Shown here in pieces: positions 1 through 9,259 of a stretch of 64,000 nucleotides of DNA. Location: positions 1 to 64,000 of the forward strand of contig NZ_BCNF01000004.1 in the NCBI RefSeq assembly GCF_001485495.1, read 5' to 3'. A program made the position numbers and the translations under genes. Source of the stretch: Gordonia desulfuricans NBRC 100010. Lineage in GTDB: Bacteria; Actinomycetota; Actinomycetes; Mycobacteriales; Mycobacteriaceae. Below the pieces are notes generated by a model. The model was not told where the DNA came from. It ran no database searches and saw only the letters and a list, made by a program, of their open reading frames with translations. Numbering within the stretch: position 1 is the first letter of the stretch; each line of letters opens with the position of its first letter.

Positions 1-126
1 CACCCCAACCCGTTCAGTGGGCACCCCAACCCGTTCAGTGGGCACCCGGATCCGTTGACTGGGCCCCCGAACACGTTCAGTGGGCACCCGAACACGTTCA
101 CTGGGCCCCCGAATTCGTTCACCGGG
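1..126. repeat. 21-bp tandem repeat, six copies, probably continuing left of the window
   Basis: Six head-to-tail 21-bp units fill the left edge (1-21, 22-42, 43-63, 64-84, 85-105, 106-126). The first two are identical; the others vary in the A/C-rich half while keeping a core close to CGTTSASTGGGC. The plus strand is open through the array and would read a heptapeptide repeat (TGPPNTF-like), but I see no start or conserved domain, so I treat it as non-coding. The core nearly matches that of a second 21-bp array at 43645-43791. Confidence 0.9.
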
Positions 127-142
127 CACCGCAGTGGTGCTA

Positions 143-553
143 TCAGCCGCCGACGAGTTCCCCCGCGACCTCGGCGCCGGTGGTCAGCACGAGATGCAGG
201 ACGGTCAGCAATCCGATGTCGGCGAGCCCACCGAAGGGAAACGTGTAGTACAGCAGGACATCGGTGGTCACCCCTTCCGGATCGGACCGCCGCAGACTGC
301 CGAAACTGAGTCGGGCGTCGTGGTTTTCGACGTCGTCTCGTAGTTCGGGTGTATTGGGTAGATTCAGTGCGATCAGCTGGGTGATGGTCAGTACCCGCAG
401 TTCCTCGGCGAGGTCGATCGCCCGCACCGATGCGCGGGTCCGGCCCACACGCACGACCACCGAGTCGGCGTCGGAGTCCACCACCTCGCCAACCTCGGCA
501 AGCAGGTCGCGTACGCGTGAGATCGGTTCGGCAGCAGGAGTTTCCGGACTCAT
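143..553 (-). CDS. Conserved actinobacterial protein of unknown function (Rv2360c-like)
   Basis: 136-residue acidic soluble protein with no signal peptide or clear membrane segment and no catalytic motif that I recognise. Its ATG overlaps the uppS stop codon by 4 bp (ATGA at 550-553), so it is probably translationally coupled to uppS. In M. tuberculosis a protein of similar size (Rv2360c) holds the same place after recO-uppS, which supports it as a real gene. It begins by alternating charged and hydrophobic residues and ends in a mildly hydrophobic stretch ([19 protein letters not shown]). I do not assign a function. Confidence 0.8.
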   Translation of the reverse strand: MSPETPAAEPISRVRDLLAEVGEVVDSDADSVVVRVGRTRASVRAIDLAEELRVLTITQLIALNLPNTPELRDDVENHDARLSFGSLRRSDPEGVTTDVLLYYTFPFGGLADIGLLTVLHLVLTTGAEVAGELVGG

Positions 554-1368
554 TGCGGTTTGACCCCGCCGAACCTGCGGTCACGCTTGGCGTACTCGAC
601 GCACGCATCCCACAGATCGCGACGATCGAAATCGGGAAACAGCTTCTCCTGGTACACCATCTCGGCGTACGCCGACTGCCACAACAGGAAGTTGGAGATA
701 CGCTGCTCCCCCGACGGTCGCAGGAACAGGTCGACGTCGGGCATGTCCGGCTCGTCGAGGTACTTGGCGAACGACTGCTCGTTGATCCGTTCCGGGTCGA
801 TCTCCCCGGCCGCGGCCCGACGGGCGATCTCCCTTGCGGCATCGGCGATCTCGGCTCGACCGCCGTAGTTGACGCACATCGTCAGCGTCATCACGTCGTT
901 GTCGCGGGTCAGTTCCTCGGCGACCTCGAGCTCCTTGATGACGCTGCGCCACAGGCGAGGCCGACGCCCGGCCCACCGAACCCGCACACCCATCTCGTTC
1001 ATCTCGTCACGCCGACGACGGATCACATCGCGGTTGAAGCCCATCAGGAACTTCACCTCGTCCGGGCTCCGCGACCAGTTCTCGGTGGAAAAGGCATACG
1101 CCGACAGCCATTTCACGCCCAGATCGATGCAGCCACACACGGTGTCCATCAGGACGGCCTCACCGCGTTTGTGACCCTCGGTGCGCGGAAGACCCCGTTC
1201 GGTGGCCCAGCGACCGTTGCCGTCCATCACCAATGCGACGTGCTTGGGCACGAACTCGGCAGGCAACGCAGGTGGTTTCGCACCGCTGGGGTGCGGGTCG
1301 GGCGGACGCACCGTCACCGGCCGGGTCGCACCGGCCTTGCGTGCCGACGATCCGGGACGTAACGCCAT
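550..1368 (-). CDS. uppS: Long-chain cis-prenyl diphosphate synthase (decaprenyl diphosphate synthase, UppS family)
   Basis: 272 residues. Adds isopentenyl units in cis to an allylic diphosphate to give the polyprenyl carrier lipid used for peptidoglycan and arabinogalactan precursors. Family signatures: [13 protein letters not shown] at about 43-55, with the catalytic Asp in [13 protein letters not shown] at about 90-98; and the C-terminal [15 protein letters not shown] with the diphosphate-binding Arg and Ser. A ~40-residue Pro/Arg-rich N-terminal extension precedes the domain. The close M. tuberculosis relative Rv2361c makes the C50 product, so decaprenyl is likelier than undecaprenyl; chain length cannot be read from the sequence alone. 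Its start overlaps the recO stop by one base, and its stop overlaps the next gene. Confidence 0.95.
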   Translation of the reverse strand: MALRPGSSARKAGATRPVTVRPPDPHPSGAKPPALPAEFVPKHVALVMDGNGRWATERGLPRTEGHKRGEAVLMDTVCGCIDLGVKWLSAYAFSTENWSRSPDEVKFLMGFNRDVIRRRRDEMNEMGVRVRWAGRRPRLWRSVIKELEVAEELTRDNDVMTLTMCVNYGGRAEIADAAREIARRAAAGEIDPERINEQSFAKYLDEPDMPDVDLFLRPSGEQRISNFLLWQSAYAEMVYQEKLFPDFDRRDLWDACVEYAKRDRRFGGVKPQ

Positions 1369-2141
1369 CAGCCGACTCCTCTCACCGCTTCCTCGACCAG
1401 CCTATGGGGAGCTGCCCGCTCGATCAGCGGCAGGGTGCGCAGCTGACGCTCGAGGTGCCATTGCAGGTGGGCGGCGATCAGCCCGCTGGCCTGACGCCGC
1501 AGCCCGTCGGTTGCCGACTCGGTGGCCTCCCACTGTCCGGCGAACATCGCCTCCATCAGATCCAGCACCCCGGGCGAGGGCGTCGCGGCACCGGGCGGGC
1601 GGCAGTGCAGGCACACCGCACCGCCGGCGGCGACGTGGAACGCACGGTGCGGCCCGGGCTGCGCGCAGCGGGCACACACCTCCAGGGCGGGCATCCAGCC
1701 GGCGCAGTGCATCGCGCGCAGCAGGTAGGCGTCGAGGATCAGCTGGTTGGGTCGTCGATGGTCGGCGAGGGCTTCCAGCGCGCCGACGGTGAGCCGGTGC
1801 AGCCGCGGTGCCGGTGCACGTTCTTCACCGGCCAGACGCTCGGCGGTCTCCAGCACCGCGCATGCGGTGGTGTAGCGGGCGTAGTCGGCGACGATCGCGT
1901 CGGAGAACGCGTGCAGGCTGTCCACCTGGGTGATCACGTCCAGGCTGCGCCCCGGATAGAGGTGCACATCGACATGTGCGAAGGGCTCCAGCCGCGCCCC
2001 GAACTTGGAGCGGGTGCGGCGCACGCCCTTGGCGACCGCACGCACCAGTCCGTGCTCGGCGGTGAGCAACGTGATGATCCGGTCGGCCTCGCCCAGCTTG
2101 TGCTGGCGCAGCACGACGGCCTCATCCCGGTAGAACCTCAC
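1368..2141 (-). CDS. recO: DNA repair protein RecO
   Basis: 257 residues from the GTG at 2141. Mediates RecFOR-dependent loading of RecA and DNA annealing. N-terminal OB-fold ([22 protein letters not shown] onward, residues 1-80) followed by the helical C-terminal domain carrying a CxxC...CxxC zinc site (CARC...CLHC, about 145-170). The frame stays open to a GTG at 2186, but RecO proteins begin at the '[10 protein letters not shown]' block, so I prefer the GTG at 2141; no strong Shine-Dalgarno decides it. Lies 57 bases downstream of the DUF3533 membrane gene and is coupled to uppS. Confidence 0.93.
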   Translation of the reverse strand: MRFYRDEAVVLRQHKLGEADRIITLLTAEHGLVRAVAKGVRRTRSKFGARLEPFAHVDVHLYPGRSLDVITQVDSLHAFSDAIVADYARYTTACAVLETAERLAGEERAPAPRLHRLTVGALEALADHRRPNQLILDAYLLRAMHCAGWMPALEVCARCAQPGPHRAFHVAAGGAVCLHCRPPGAATPSPGVLDLMEAMFAGQWEATESATDGLRRQASGLIAAHLQWHLERQLRTLPLIERAAPHRLVEEAVRGVG

Positions 2142-2198
2142 CGGGTCATTGTCCCACCGGGCACCGACGGCGCGTGGCCGGGACACTCCGCATCCTGC

Positions 2199-3863
2199 TC
2201 ACACCCGGGTCTCGTCGGGCTCCGCCTCCCCCGACGACTCGTCGGATCGTGCCCCGGCGGCGGCCCCGTCGTTCGGCACCCCGTCGCTCGGCGCCCCGTC
2301 GTTCGCACCCTCATCACTCGGCACCGCAACCTCATCACTCGGCACCTCGTCGGGTCCGGGATTCAGAACGGACTGACCGGCAGCAACCCTGCGCGGTGCC
2401 GTCCCGGCGACGTGATGCGGTGCCGGGACGGTGATGGTCGGGGTGCCGGTCTTGTCCAGTGCGGCGGCCAGCCTCGCCGGCAACTGCATGCCGCCCGGGT
2501 AACGATGCCATCCCTTGCGATCGTAGAACTTGGTGCCCAACCATCCCAGCAACAGCCCGACGCCCAGCCCGACGAAGGTCTGGATCACCGAGCGTCCGAG
2601 CCCGGCGTCCCAGTCGGCGTCGAAGAACAGGATCGCCCTCGCGCCCAGGTAGACCAGGTGCATCGGCTCGATCGCGGCGATCCACTCGAAGATCCTCGGA
2701 CTGGCCTCCAAGGGGACCGTCCCGCCCGACGACGGCAGACCGAGGATCACGAAGAACACGAGGTTGACGATCAGGCCGGCATTGCCGAACACGGCCATCA
2801 TCGAACTCGCCGACACCCCGACCGCGAAGATCACCAGCGTCCCGAACAGCCACAGCGAGAACGCATTGGGCAGGGAGGTACCGACGGCCGCGCACACACC
2901 GATGAACAGTGCCGACTGGATCACGGCGATGATCGCCATCACCGTCCACTTGGCGGCGAGGGTGCCCCATCGGGAGATCGCCAGACGCATCCGCAGTTGG
3001 TAGAAGGGACCGAACTCCACCGGTGTCTGACCCAGGATTCCGTCGACGACGATGCTCACCATCATCGCGCCGGTGAACCCGGCCAGGATCAGCAGCAACG
3101 TGTAGTAGAAGGCCGACAATCCGTTGCCGGAGCCGTCCGGCAGCGGCGTCGGTTCGATGATGTCCACCTTCACCGGATTCCACAGCGCCAGCTGCGCCGC
3201 GCCGGAGAAGTTGACGCCGGCCTTGGCCAGCTGGGACCGCACGGTCGCGGTGAGCTGTTCGCCCATCTGGTCGTTGACCTGCTCCGACACCCGCTCGGCG
3301 AAAGTCGTGGTGATCGCCGAGGCGAAGGTGCCCGACCCGCGGTTGATGTAGATGTCGATGGTCACCGGGTCCGGCCGCGCGGTCAGCACGGCGGCCCGGC
3401 CCAGGGAGATGGTCGAATTGGTGAAATTGGGTCCGATCACGACGACGCCGTAGACCGTGCCCGAGTTGAGTTCGTTGAGGGCGGTGGTGCGGTCGGCGCG
3501 GTGCACCACGATCCCGCTCTCGGCGGCGTTGGTGATGATCCCGTCGCCGACCTGTTTGCCGTAGTCGACGGCGGTGGTGGTGCCGTCACCGTTGTCGAGG
3601 GTGCCGCCGGAGTCCTCGTCGACGAGCGCGATCGGGAAGTCGTGCAGGTTCTTCTCGGGGTCGGCGATGGCACCCATGTACAGCGCCGCCATGAACGACA
3701 TGACGACGACGACCAGCAGCACCGGCATCAGCCAGAAGCGGGGTGAGCCGAGAACCTCGGAGATGGTCTTGGTGGCCTGGGCCTCCACCTCGTGTGCCTC
3801 GTGGGCGCCCACATCGGGGGTCACGACTGTGTCGGACTCCCCGCCCACCTCATGCTTGCCCAC
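2199..3863 (-). CDS. DUF3533 / YhgE-Pip-like multi-pass membrane protein
   Basis: 554 residues. One transmembrane segment near residues 43-65, a large extracytoplasmic region (about 66-255), then five or six hydrophobic segments between ~260 and ~470, the layout of YhgE/Pip and ABC-2-like permease relatives. The block AIADPEKNLHDFPIALVDED after the first segment is typical of this family. The tail (~495-554) is hydrophilic and made of imperfect S/N-D-E/G repeats (PSDEV, PSDEG, PSDGV, PNDG), visible in the DNA at 2210-2360. Lies 33 bases after era and before recO; the M. tuberculosis cluster has a different gene here, so it may be an insertion into the run. Substrate unknown. Confidence 0.8.
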   Translation of the reverse strand: MGKHEVGGESDTVVTPDVGAHEAHEVEAQATKTISEVLGSPRFWLMPVLLVVVVMSFMAALYMGAIADPEKNLHDFPIALVDEDSGGTLDNGDGTTTAVDYGKQVGDGIITNAAESGIVVHRADRTTALNELNSGTVYGVVVIGPNFTNSTISLGRAAVLTARPDPVTIDIYINRGSGTFASAITTTFAERVSEQVNDQMGEQLTATVRSQLAKAGVNFSGAAQLALWNPVKVDIIEPTPLPDGSGNGLSAFYYTLLLILAGFTGAMMVSIVVDGILGQTPVEFGPFYQLRMRLAISRWGTLAAKWTVMAIIAVIQSALFIGVCAAVGTSLPNAFSLWLFGTLVIFAVGVSASSMMAVFGNAGLIVNLVFFVILGLPSSGGTVPLEASPRIFEWIAAIEPMHLVYLGARAILFFDADWDAGLGRSVIQTFVGLGVGLLLGWLGTKFYDRKGWHRYPGGMQLPARLAAALDKTGTPTITVPAPHHVAGTAPRRVAAGQSVLNPGPDEVPSDEVAVPSDEGANDGAPSDGVPNDGAAAGARSDESSGEAEPDETRV

Positions 3864-3896
3864 CCGATGTTCTCCCTCCGGTCGGTGGGGCGCAAC

Positions 3897-4808
3897 TCAG
3901 AAACCCATGCGCCCCAACTGTTTTGGATCACGCTGCCAGTCCTTGGCGACCTTGACGTGCAGATCGAGGTACACCTTGACCCCCAGCAGCGCCTCGATCT
4001 GGCCGCGCGCGGCGGTACCCACCGCCTTGAGCCGGGCACCCTTCTTGCCGATGATGATGCCCTTCTGGCTGTCGCGCTCGACGTACAGAATCGCATGGAC
4101 GTCGACCATCGGCGTCTGCTCGGGGGTGCGATCCTCGCGCGGGATGATCTCCTCGATCACCACCGCCAGCGAATGCGGCAGTTCGTCGTGCACACCCTCG
4201 AGCGCGGCCTCACGGATGAACTCCGCCATCAGCACCTGTTCGGGCTCGTCGGTGAGCTCGCCGTCCGGGTAGAACGCGGGGCCCGGCTCCATCAGCGAGA
4301 CCAGGACATCGCCGAGGACGTCCATCTGCTTGCCGGAGCGCGCCGACACCGGCACCACCTCCGACGACGGACCCAGCAGTTGCGACAGTGCCAGCAGCTG
4401 GGCGGCCACCTTCTCCTGGCCGACGGTGTCGATCTTGGTGACGATGCCCAGCACGGTGGTCCCGGGCGCCATCTGACGCACCTGCTCGACGATCCAGCGG
4501 TCGCCCGGACCGATCTTCTCGTCGGCGGGGATACACACGCCGATCAGGTCGACCTCGGAGTAGGTGTCGCGGACCAGGTCGTTGAGGCGCTGGCCGAGCA
4601 GGGTGCGCGGACGGTGCAGGCCGGGGGTGTCCACCAGCACGAGTTGTGCGTCGGGGCGGTTGACGATGCCCCGGATGGTGTGACGGGTGGTCTGCGGCCG
4701 GTTGGAGGTGATCGCGATCTTCTCCCCCACCAGCGCATTGGTGAGGGTGGATTTGCCGGTGTTCGGCCGGCCGACGAAACACACGAAGCCGGAACGGAAT
4801 TCGCTCAT
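3897..4808 (-). CDS. era: GTPase Era
   Basis: 303 residues. Ribosome-associated GTPase that binds the 3' end of 16S rRNA during 30S maturation. G1 P-loop GRPNTGKST at 13-21, G2 region TTRHTIRG, G3 DTPGLHRP, G4 TKID, G5 VSARSG, then a C-terminal KH RNA-binding domain with IIGKKGARLKAVG. The open frame continues upstream, but the ATG at 4808 overlaps the preceding stop by 4 bp, fits the normal Era length and starts just before the GTPase domain, so I choose it. Fifth gene of the overlapping phoH-ybeY-CBS-CDA-like-era run, the usual actinobacterial order. Confidence 0.96.
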   Translation of the reverse strand: MSEFRSGFVCFVGRPNTGKSTLTNALVGEKIAITSNRPQTTRHTIRGIVNRPDAQLVLVDTPGLHRPRTLLGQRLNDLVRDTYSEVDLIGVCIPADEKIGPGDRWIVEQVRQMAPGTTVLGIVTKIDTVGQEKVAAQLLALSQLLGPSSEVVPVSARSGKQMDVLGDVLVSLMEPGPAFYPDGELTDEPEQVLMAEFIREAALEGVHDELPHSLAVVIEEIIPREDRTPEQTPMVDVHAILYVERDSQKGIIIGKKGARLKAVGTAARGQIEALLGVKVYLDLHVKVAKDWQRDPKQLGRMGF

Positions 4809-5146
4809 CCCTCGGCGTCCAGACGGGTCAGCGGCGTACCGGCCGGGTCGGTGACGACGAGGGCGGCGGCCGGGCTGATCTCGGCGAGGGTGGCGCGGCC
4901 CGGGTCGTCGGGGTCTCCGCCGACGACCACTGCGGCCTCGAACGATTCGGCACCACTCGACAGGGCGGTGGCGACGGCGACCTGCAACGCCGACAACGTC
5001 AGCGTGGTGGTGGTGACGTCGGCGCCGGCGTAGGTGCGGCCGTCGCCGTCGCGCACCGCCGCCCCGGAGACGGACTGGGCGCGGCCACGCGCGCCGCGGG
5101 CCAGGACCACCAGTTTCTGGTCCTCGTCGGTGAGCGCTTCGCTCAC
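4805..5146 (-). CDS. Cytidine-deaminase-like protein lacking the catalytic residues
   Basis: 113 residues. It aligns by eye to tetrameric cytidine deaminases: [20 protein letters not shown] (40-59) matches the block YTGxNVENAxxxLTLCAERVAI. The zinc-ligand Cys is Ser52 and the proton-shuttle Glu is Leu54. The second zinc motif PCxxC is also absent; the corresponding stretch reads [14 protein letters not shown] (85-98). It therefore should not deaminate cytidine and may be structural or regulatory. Both ends overlap their neighbours by 4 bp, and M. tuberculosis Rv2365c holds the same place between the CBS protein and era, so the non-catalytic form may be conserved. Its role is unknown. Confidence 0.78.
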   Translation of the reverse strand: MSEALTDEDQKLVVLARGARGRAQSVSGAAVRDGDGRTYAGADVTTTTLTLSALQVAVATALSSGAESFEAAVVVGGDPDDPGRATLAEISPAAALVVTDPAGTPLTRLDAEG

Positions 5147-6534
5147 ATCGCCTCCTTGCGTGGGTTGTCCCCAGATCGGTTGTCCCGGGATCGGTTGTCC
5201 CGGGATCGGTGGTCGGCGTGCTCAGGGTATTCGGTGCGGTCGGTATCGGATTCGGCGACACGGGGTTCGGCGCGGGTCACCACCACGGTGGTGATGCGCT
5301 GACGCCCCTGCCGGTTGGGCCCGCCCTCGGCCACCAGGTGCAGGCCGTGGCTGAACACCTGGGCGCCGGGCAGCGGCACCCGGCCCAGTTCCAGCCCCAC
5401 CAGGCCGCCGACGGTCTCCACCTCGTCGTCGTCGATGTCGACGTCGAACAATTCGCCGAGGTCCTCGACGGGCAGTCGTGCCGAGACCCGGTAGCTGCCG
5501 TCACCGAGGTCCTCGACGGGCGCGACCTCGCCGGTGTCGTACTCGTCGGTGATCTCACCGACGATCTCCTCGAGGACGTCCTCGATGGTCACCAGCCCGG
5601 CGATACCGCCGTACTCGTCGACGAGCAGTGCCATGTGGTTGTGGGTGCGGCGCATGTCCTCGAGCACCTTGTCGAGGGGTTTGGAGTCGGGGATGAACTC
5701 GGCCGGCCGCATCATCTCGGCCACCGGGACGGTCTTGCCGTCGTTTCCGGAGAGGCCTTGGGCGACGAGGTCTTTCAGATAGACGACGCCGAGGATGTCG
5801 TCGGGGTTCTCGCCGATCACCGGTATTCGCGAATGGCCGCTGCGCACGGCCAGGCTGACCGCTTGTGCGGCGGTCTTGTCGTGTTCGATCCAGATCATCT
5901 CCGGGCGCGGCACCATCACCTCGCGGGCATTGGTGTCACCGAGATCGAAGACCGACTGGATCATCCGGCGCTCGTCGGCATCGACGACGCCGCGGGCCTC
6001 GGCCAGGTCGACGACCTCACGCACCTCCACCTCGGTGGCGAACGGACCGTTGCGGAATCCCTTGCCCGGGGTCAGGCCGTTGCCGATCAGGATCAGCAGG
6101 CGGGTCACCGGCTTGAGGAGCACACCGATGGCCTGCAGCACGGCCGCCGACATCAGCGAGATCGAGTAGGCATGCTGACGTCCCAGCGTGCGCGGACCCA
6201 CCCCGGCAGCCACATACGACACCACCGCCATCCCGAGGATGGTCACGGTCAGACCCCAGCCCAGACCGAGCCCGTCGACGGCGATCACCGCGATGAAGGC
6301 CACCGCGGCGGTCTCGCAGACCACCCGCAGCAGAACCGCCAGACCCACATAGGTGGCCCGCGATTCGAGCACTTTCACCAGCCGGGCCGCACCGGCGCGG
6401 TGCTCTTTGACCATGTCCTCCACGCGCGCCATCGAGACGGTGGAGACGGCGGTGTCGGCGGCGGCGAAGACCCCGCTGAGCGCGACGAGCAGGATCGCGC
6501 AGATCCCGAGCCAGATGTCGGTGGTGGTACTCAC
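5143..6534 (-). CDS. HlyC/CorC-family membrane protein (DUF21, CBS pair, CorC_HlyC)
   Basis: 463 residues. N-terminal DUF21 domain with about four membrane segments (roughly 8-28, 62-84, 90-112, 125-148), a tandem CBS pair (about 205-325, with [17 protein letters not shown] and [16 protein letters not shown]) and a CorC_HlyC domain (about 345-425). The family includes Mg2+/Co2+ exporters; CBS domains usually sense adenine nucleotides. Despite the historical name there is no reason to call it a hemolysin. The last 25 residues contain a short repeat ([15 protein letters not shown]), a 15-bp duplication near 5170-5210. Start and stop both overlap neighbours by 4 bp. Matches Rv2366c in position. 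Confidence 0.9.
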   Translation of the reverse strand: MSTTTDIWLGICAILLVALSGVFAAADTAVSTVSMARVEDMVKEHRAGAARLVKVLESRATYVGLAVLLRVVCETAAVAFIAVIAVDGLGLGWGLTVTILGMAVVSYVAAGVGPRTLGRQHAYSISLMSAAVLQAIGVLLKPVTRLLILIGNGLTPGKGFRNGPFATEVEVREVVDLAEARGVVDADERRMIQSVFDLGDTNAREVMVPRPEMIWIEHDKTAAQAVSLAVRSGHSRIPVIGENPDDILGVVYLKDLVAQGLSGNDGKTVPVAEMMRPAEFIPDSKPLDKVLEDMRRTHNHMALLVDEYGGIAGLVTIEDVLEEIVGEITDEYDTGEVAPVEDLGDGSYRVSARLPVEDLGELFDVDIDDDEVETVGGLVGLELGRVPLPGAQVFSHGLHLVAEGGPNRQGRQRITTVVVTRAEPRVAESDTDRTEYPEHADHRSRDNRSRDNRSGDNPRKEAM

Positions 6535-7115
6535 CGTTCGTCCGGGGTCGCGCCACCGAGCGCGGGACCGGATTCACCTCCGGCGGTCTCGGTGAACCCG
6601 ATGTTGGTCAACAACCGGCTGTCCCGGTCGGACTGTCGTTGTCGTTGCGCGGCGCGGTGACGTTCGGCGTAGAACTCTTCGAGCAGCTGGTTCTGCAGAC
6701 CGAACATCTCCTTCTCCTCCTCGGGCTCGGCGTGGTCGTAGCCGAGGAGGTGGAGCACGCCGTGGACGGTGAGCATCGCCAGCTCGTGTTCGAAGGACCG
6801 GTGCGCCTCACGGGCCTGCTTGGCCGCGAACTCCGGGCACAGGACGATGTCACCGAGGATCGCCGGGCCGGGTTCGGCGGCGTCGGGCCGGGCACCGGGC
6901 ACCAGCTCGTCCATCGGAAAGCTCATCACGTCGGTGGGGCCGGGCAGGTCCATCCACTGCACGTGCATGTCGGCCATCGTCGGCTCGTCCACACACAGCA
7001 CCGACAGTTCGGCGCCGGGATGGACGTCCATCGCGGCGATCGCGAACCGGGCGGCGTCCAGCACGAGGTCGGCGGGGACGTCGACCCCGGATTCGTTGGC
7101 GAATTCGATACTCAT
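6531..7115 (-). CDS. ybeY: Endoribonuclease YbeY (16S rRNA 3' processing and ribosome quality control)
   Basis: 194 residues. Single-domain zinc metalloprotein with the signature [11 protein letters not shown] (His118, His122, His128 as ligands). The start is the ATG at 7115, which overlaps the phoH stop by 4 bp; the longer upstream frame runs antisense to no known domain. The C-terminal ~45 residues after the metal site ([14 protein letters not shown]... to the end) are a hydrophilic extension beyond the core fold. Sits between phoH and the CBS protein as in other Mycobacteriales. Confidence 0.95.
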   Translation of the reverse strand: MSIEFANESGVDVPADLVLDAARFAIAAMDVHPGAELSVLCVDEPTMADMHVQWMDLPGPTDVMSFPMDELVPGARPDAAEPGPAILGDIVLCPEFAAKQAREAHRSFEHELAMLTVHGVLHLLGYDHAEPEEEKEMFGLQNQLLEEFYAERHRAAQRQRQSDRDSRLLTNIGFTETAGGESGPALGGATPDER

Positions 7116-9130
7116 GAGCGTCGTCCATGGTTTCCAGCGCGCCGGGCGGCGCGGTTTCCGGGCAGTCGGTCGGTGTCGCGGAGTCGCGGGTTGGCGCGTT
7201 CGGCCTCTTCGGCACGTCCGTAGGCGTCGACGATGTCGGCAACGAGCCTGTGTCGCACCACATCTGCGCTCGTGAGAATCGAGAAGTGGATGTCGTCGAT
7301 CCCCTCGAGGATGCGGCTGGCGGCCACCAGACCGCTCTGCGCCCCACCGGGTAGGTCCACCTGGGTGACGTCGCCGGTCACCACGACCTTCGAGCCGAAC
7401 CCAAGGCGTGTCAGGAACATCTTCATCTGCTCGCCGGTGGTGTTCTGCGCCTCGTCCAGGATGATGAAGGCATCGTTGAGCGTGTTGTGGGTCAGCAGGA
7501 AATCCTCTGTCACATACAGCGAATCCGCTGCCGCCACCCGGATGCACACGGCCTCGTCGGTACCGGCCGATTCGATCGACTCGATGTAGCGTTCGGGCTG
7601 GTCGGACTCGGTGACCGCGTACTCCGCGATCTTCCCGACCGACCGGAACGGCATCATCCCGGCCGGCAGGCGGATGTCGAGTACATGGTCGTCGGCGACG
7701 GCGCGGCCCCCGGCTCCTCCGGCTGCCCGGCCCTCCGCGACACGGATACGCCGGGAGACGACGCCACCCAAGGACTGCACGAGGAACGTGACATCGTCGG
7801 CCAGCCGATCCGACACCGTCGTGTACTGCACCAGCGGGGTTCGTGCCGCCGCGATCACGAGGCCGTCATCGGTGTCCATGAGTCCCTGCAACACCGCGAG
7901 CCGAACATCTGCGGTGTTGAACAGGTACTGCCGTGGGATGGACTCCGAGATCGCGGTCTCCGACGCCTCCCCCGATCCGGGATCGGTGGAGGACGGCGTG
8001 GTCTGAGCAGCCGTGCCGCCGGCACCGAGCCGGAGCCCGAGCGCATACGGGTCGAGCGGAACCGGCTGCGACGCGAAGTCGACCGGCGCACTCAGCAGCG
8101 GGAGTTCGTATCGGAGACCGTGCGCGGCACGGAGGTTCCCGATCATCTCCTTGGTCTCGAGGACCCTCGGTCCCGCACCGCTGTGGCGATCGGACCGCGT
8201 GTACACCGACCACAGGTGGTCGGTCGAACACAAGGTGGTCGAGCCGTCCTGAGTCGTCACCCGCACGATGTCCTTGAACCCCTGCGGGTACACACCGAGG
8301 ACCTCGGTGGGTCGTCCGTCCGAGCCGATCACCTCGTCCCCGACGCGCAGCTCACCGATCGGACGGAAACCCGACGGTGTCAGTACGGGCGTGGACACCG
8401 GTTGCGCGCGTCCCCGCATGTACGCCAGCGGCGCCACCTCGATCACCCCGGCCGCCATGAGCTTGGGGATCGACTCCGGATCCATCATGTCGTGCAGGGC
8501 GTCGTACAGCGGCCGGAGGTACGGGTCGATCTTCTCGCTGAGCGTGCCGGGCAGGAATCCCAGACGTTCACCGGCCTCCACCGCCGGGCGGGTGAGGATG
8601 ATCCGGGTGACGTCCTTGGCCTGCAGCGCCTGCACGGCCTTCGCCATCGCCAGATAGGTCTTGCCGGTACCCGCGGGACCGAGCCCGAACACGATGGTGT
8701 TGTCGTCGATCGCGTCGACGTACTTCTTCTGGTTGAGCGTCTTGGGCCGGATGGTCTTGCCGCGCCGGGACAGGATGTCCAGCGACAACACATCCGCCGG
8801 CGACTCCGAGACCCCCTCGGACAGCATCGACACGCTGTGCCGCACCAGATCCGGGGTCAGCGGGGTGCCCCGCCCGACGAGGTCGACCAGTTCGGCGATC
8901 ACCCGCTCGGAGGCTGCGACGTCGGCAGCCGTTCCGCGAAGGGTGATCTGATCGCCGCGGACGTGGATGTCGGCGGGCAGCAGTTGTTCCAGGGTGCGCA
9001 GGTTGACATCACTGGCACCGAGTAGCCCGAACACCACCTCGGAGGGAACCTCGACATTCGATGTGACCACAGGTCGGCCCGGTGGGGTCCCGCGCTTGGC
9101 GGCGCTCACGTCGGGGTCGTCGTCACTCAC
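7112..9130 (-). CDS. phoH: PhoH-family ATPase precursor interrupted by an intein
   Basis: About 672 residues before splicing, 364 after. PhoH is a cytoplasmic P-loop ATPase of the RNA-helicase-like PhoH/PhoL group, commonly linked to ybeY and thought to act in RNA metabolism. The N-extein carries [18 protein letters not shown] (Walker A), and the C-extein resumes at [16 protein letters not shown] (Walker B, DEAQ). An intein of 308 residues sits between YMRGR and TLNDAF. A GTG at 9142 also opens the frame, but the Shine-Dalgarno AGGAG directly abuts it, whereas the GTG at 9130 lies 11 bases downstream of AGGAG; I therefore prefer 9130. First gene of the phoH-ybeY-CBS-CDA-like-era run. Confidence 0.95.
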   Translation of the reverse strand: MSDDDPDVSAAKRGTPPGRPVVTSNVEVPSEVVFGLLGASDVNLRTLEQLLPADIHVRGDQITLRGTAADVAASERVIAELVDLVGRGTPLTPDLVRHSVSMLSEGVSESPADVLSLDILSRRGKTIRPKTLNQKKYVDAIDDNTIVFGLGPAGTGKTYLAMAKAVQALQAKDVTRIILTRPAVEAGERLGFLPGTLSEKIDPYLRPLYDALHDMMDPESIPKLMAAGVIEVAPLAYMRGRAQPVSTPVLTPSGFRPIGELRVGDEVIGSDGRPTEVLGVYPQGFKDIVRVTTQDGSTTLCSTDHLWSVYTRSDRHSGAGPRVLETKEMIGNLRAAHGLRYELPLLSAPVDFASQPVPLDPYALGLRLGAGGTAAQTTPSSTDPGSGEASETAISESIPRQYLFNTADVRLAVLQGLMDTDDGLVIAAARTPLVQYTTVSDRLADDVTFLVQSLGGVVSRRIRVAEGRAAGGAGGRAVADDHVLDIRLPAGMMPFRSVGKIAEYAVTESDQPERYIESIESAGTDEAVCIRVAAADSLYVTEDFLLTHNTLNDAFIILDEAQNTTGEQMKMFLTRLGFGSKVVVTGDVTQVDLPGGAQSGLVAASRILEGIDDIHFSILTSADVVRHRLVADIVDAYGRAEEAERANPRLRDTDRLPGNRAARRAGNHGRRS
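7484..8407 (-). other. Intein within PhoH, class 3 type with degenerate LAGLIDADG endonuclease
   Basis: 308 codons in frame, with no stop. It begins [20 protein letters not shown] (Ala1, so no N-terminal Cys/Ser nucleophile) and ends FLLTHN, followed by Thr (+1). Hint-domain blocks are recognisable: block [21 protein letters not shown]; block B STDHLW (His64, Trp66); block F DEAVCIRV (Cys288); block G FLLTHN (Thr306, His307, Asn308). Trp66, Cys288 and Thr306 make up the WCT triplet that defines class 3 inteins, in which the block F Cys replaces residue 1 as the first nucleophile. The central endonuclease has [11 protein letters not shown] at 121-131, where the usual GDG is GAG, and [11 protein letters not shown] at 173-183. 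Confidence 0.9.
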
Positions 9131-9160
9131 GTATGAGATCACTCCTGAAAAGTTCGGGGC

Positions 9161-9187
9161 ACGCCCGGAACGTGGTGTCCCGGGCGT
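9161..9187 (-). terminator. Hairpin between the hydrolase gene and phoH
   Basis: Perfect 8-bp inverted repeat ACGCCCGG (9161-9168) / CCGGGCGT (9180-9187) with an 11-base loop. It follows the hydrolase stop (9260) and precedes the phoH start, both on the minus strand. It has no T-run, so it is either a weak terminator for the upstream unit or a structured element in the phoH leader. Confidence 0.4.
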
Positions 9188-9259
9188 CGGGGTGTTGTCA
9201 GTCTATCCCTCGCCACCGACGCACCCACCACCGAATATTCCGGTTCGCGCATCGACGGT

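Noticed and set aside
1233-3746. Long plus-strand frames such as 1233-3746, 10692-13304 and 49581-52457 (up to ~950 codons)
   Set aside because: They lie antisense to well-supported genes, have the His/Arg/Pro-rich composition of GC-rich shadow frames, and show no domain.
5143-6534. Hemolysin
   Set aside because: The HlyC/CorC name is historical; the DUF21-CBS-CorC layout indicates an ion-transport-related membrane protein.
7112-9130. phoH as a gene disrupted by a foreign gene or frameshift
   Set aside because: The reading frame is continuous and both exteins join exactly at conserved PhoH residues; intein blocks explain the insert.
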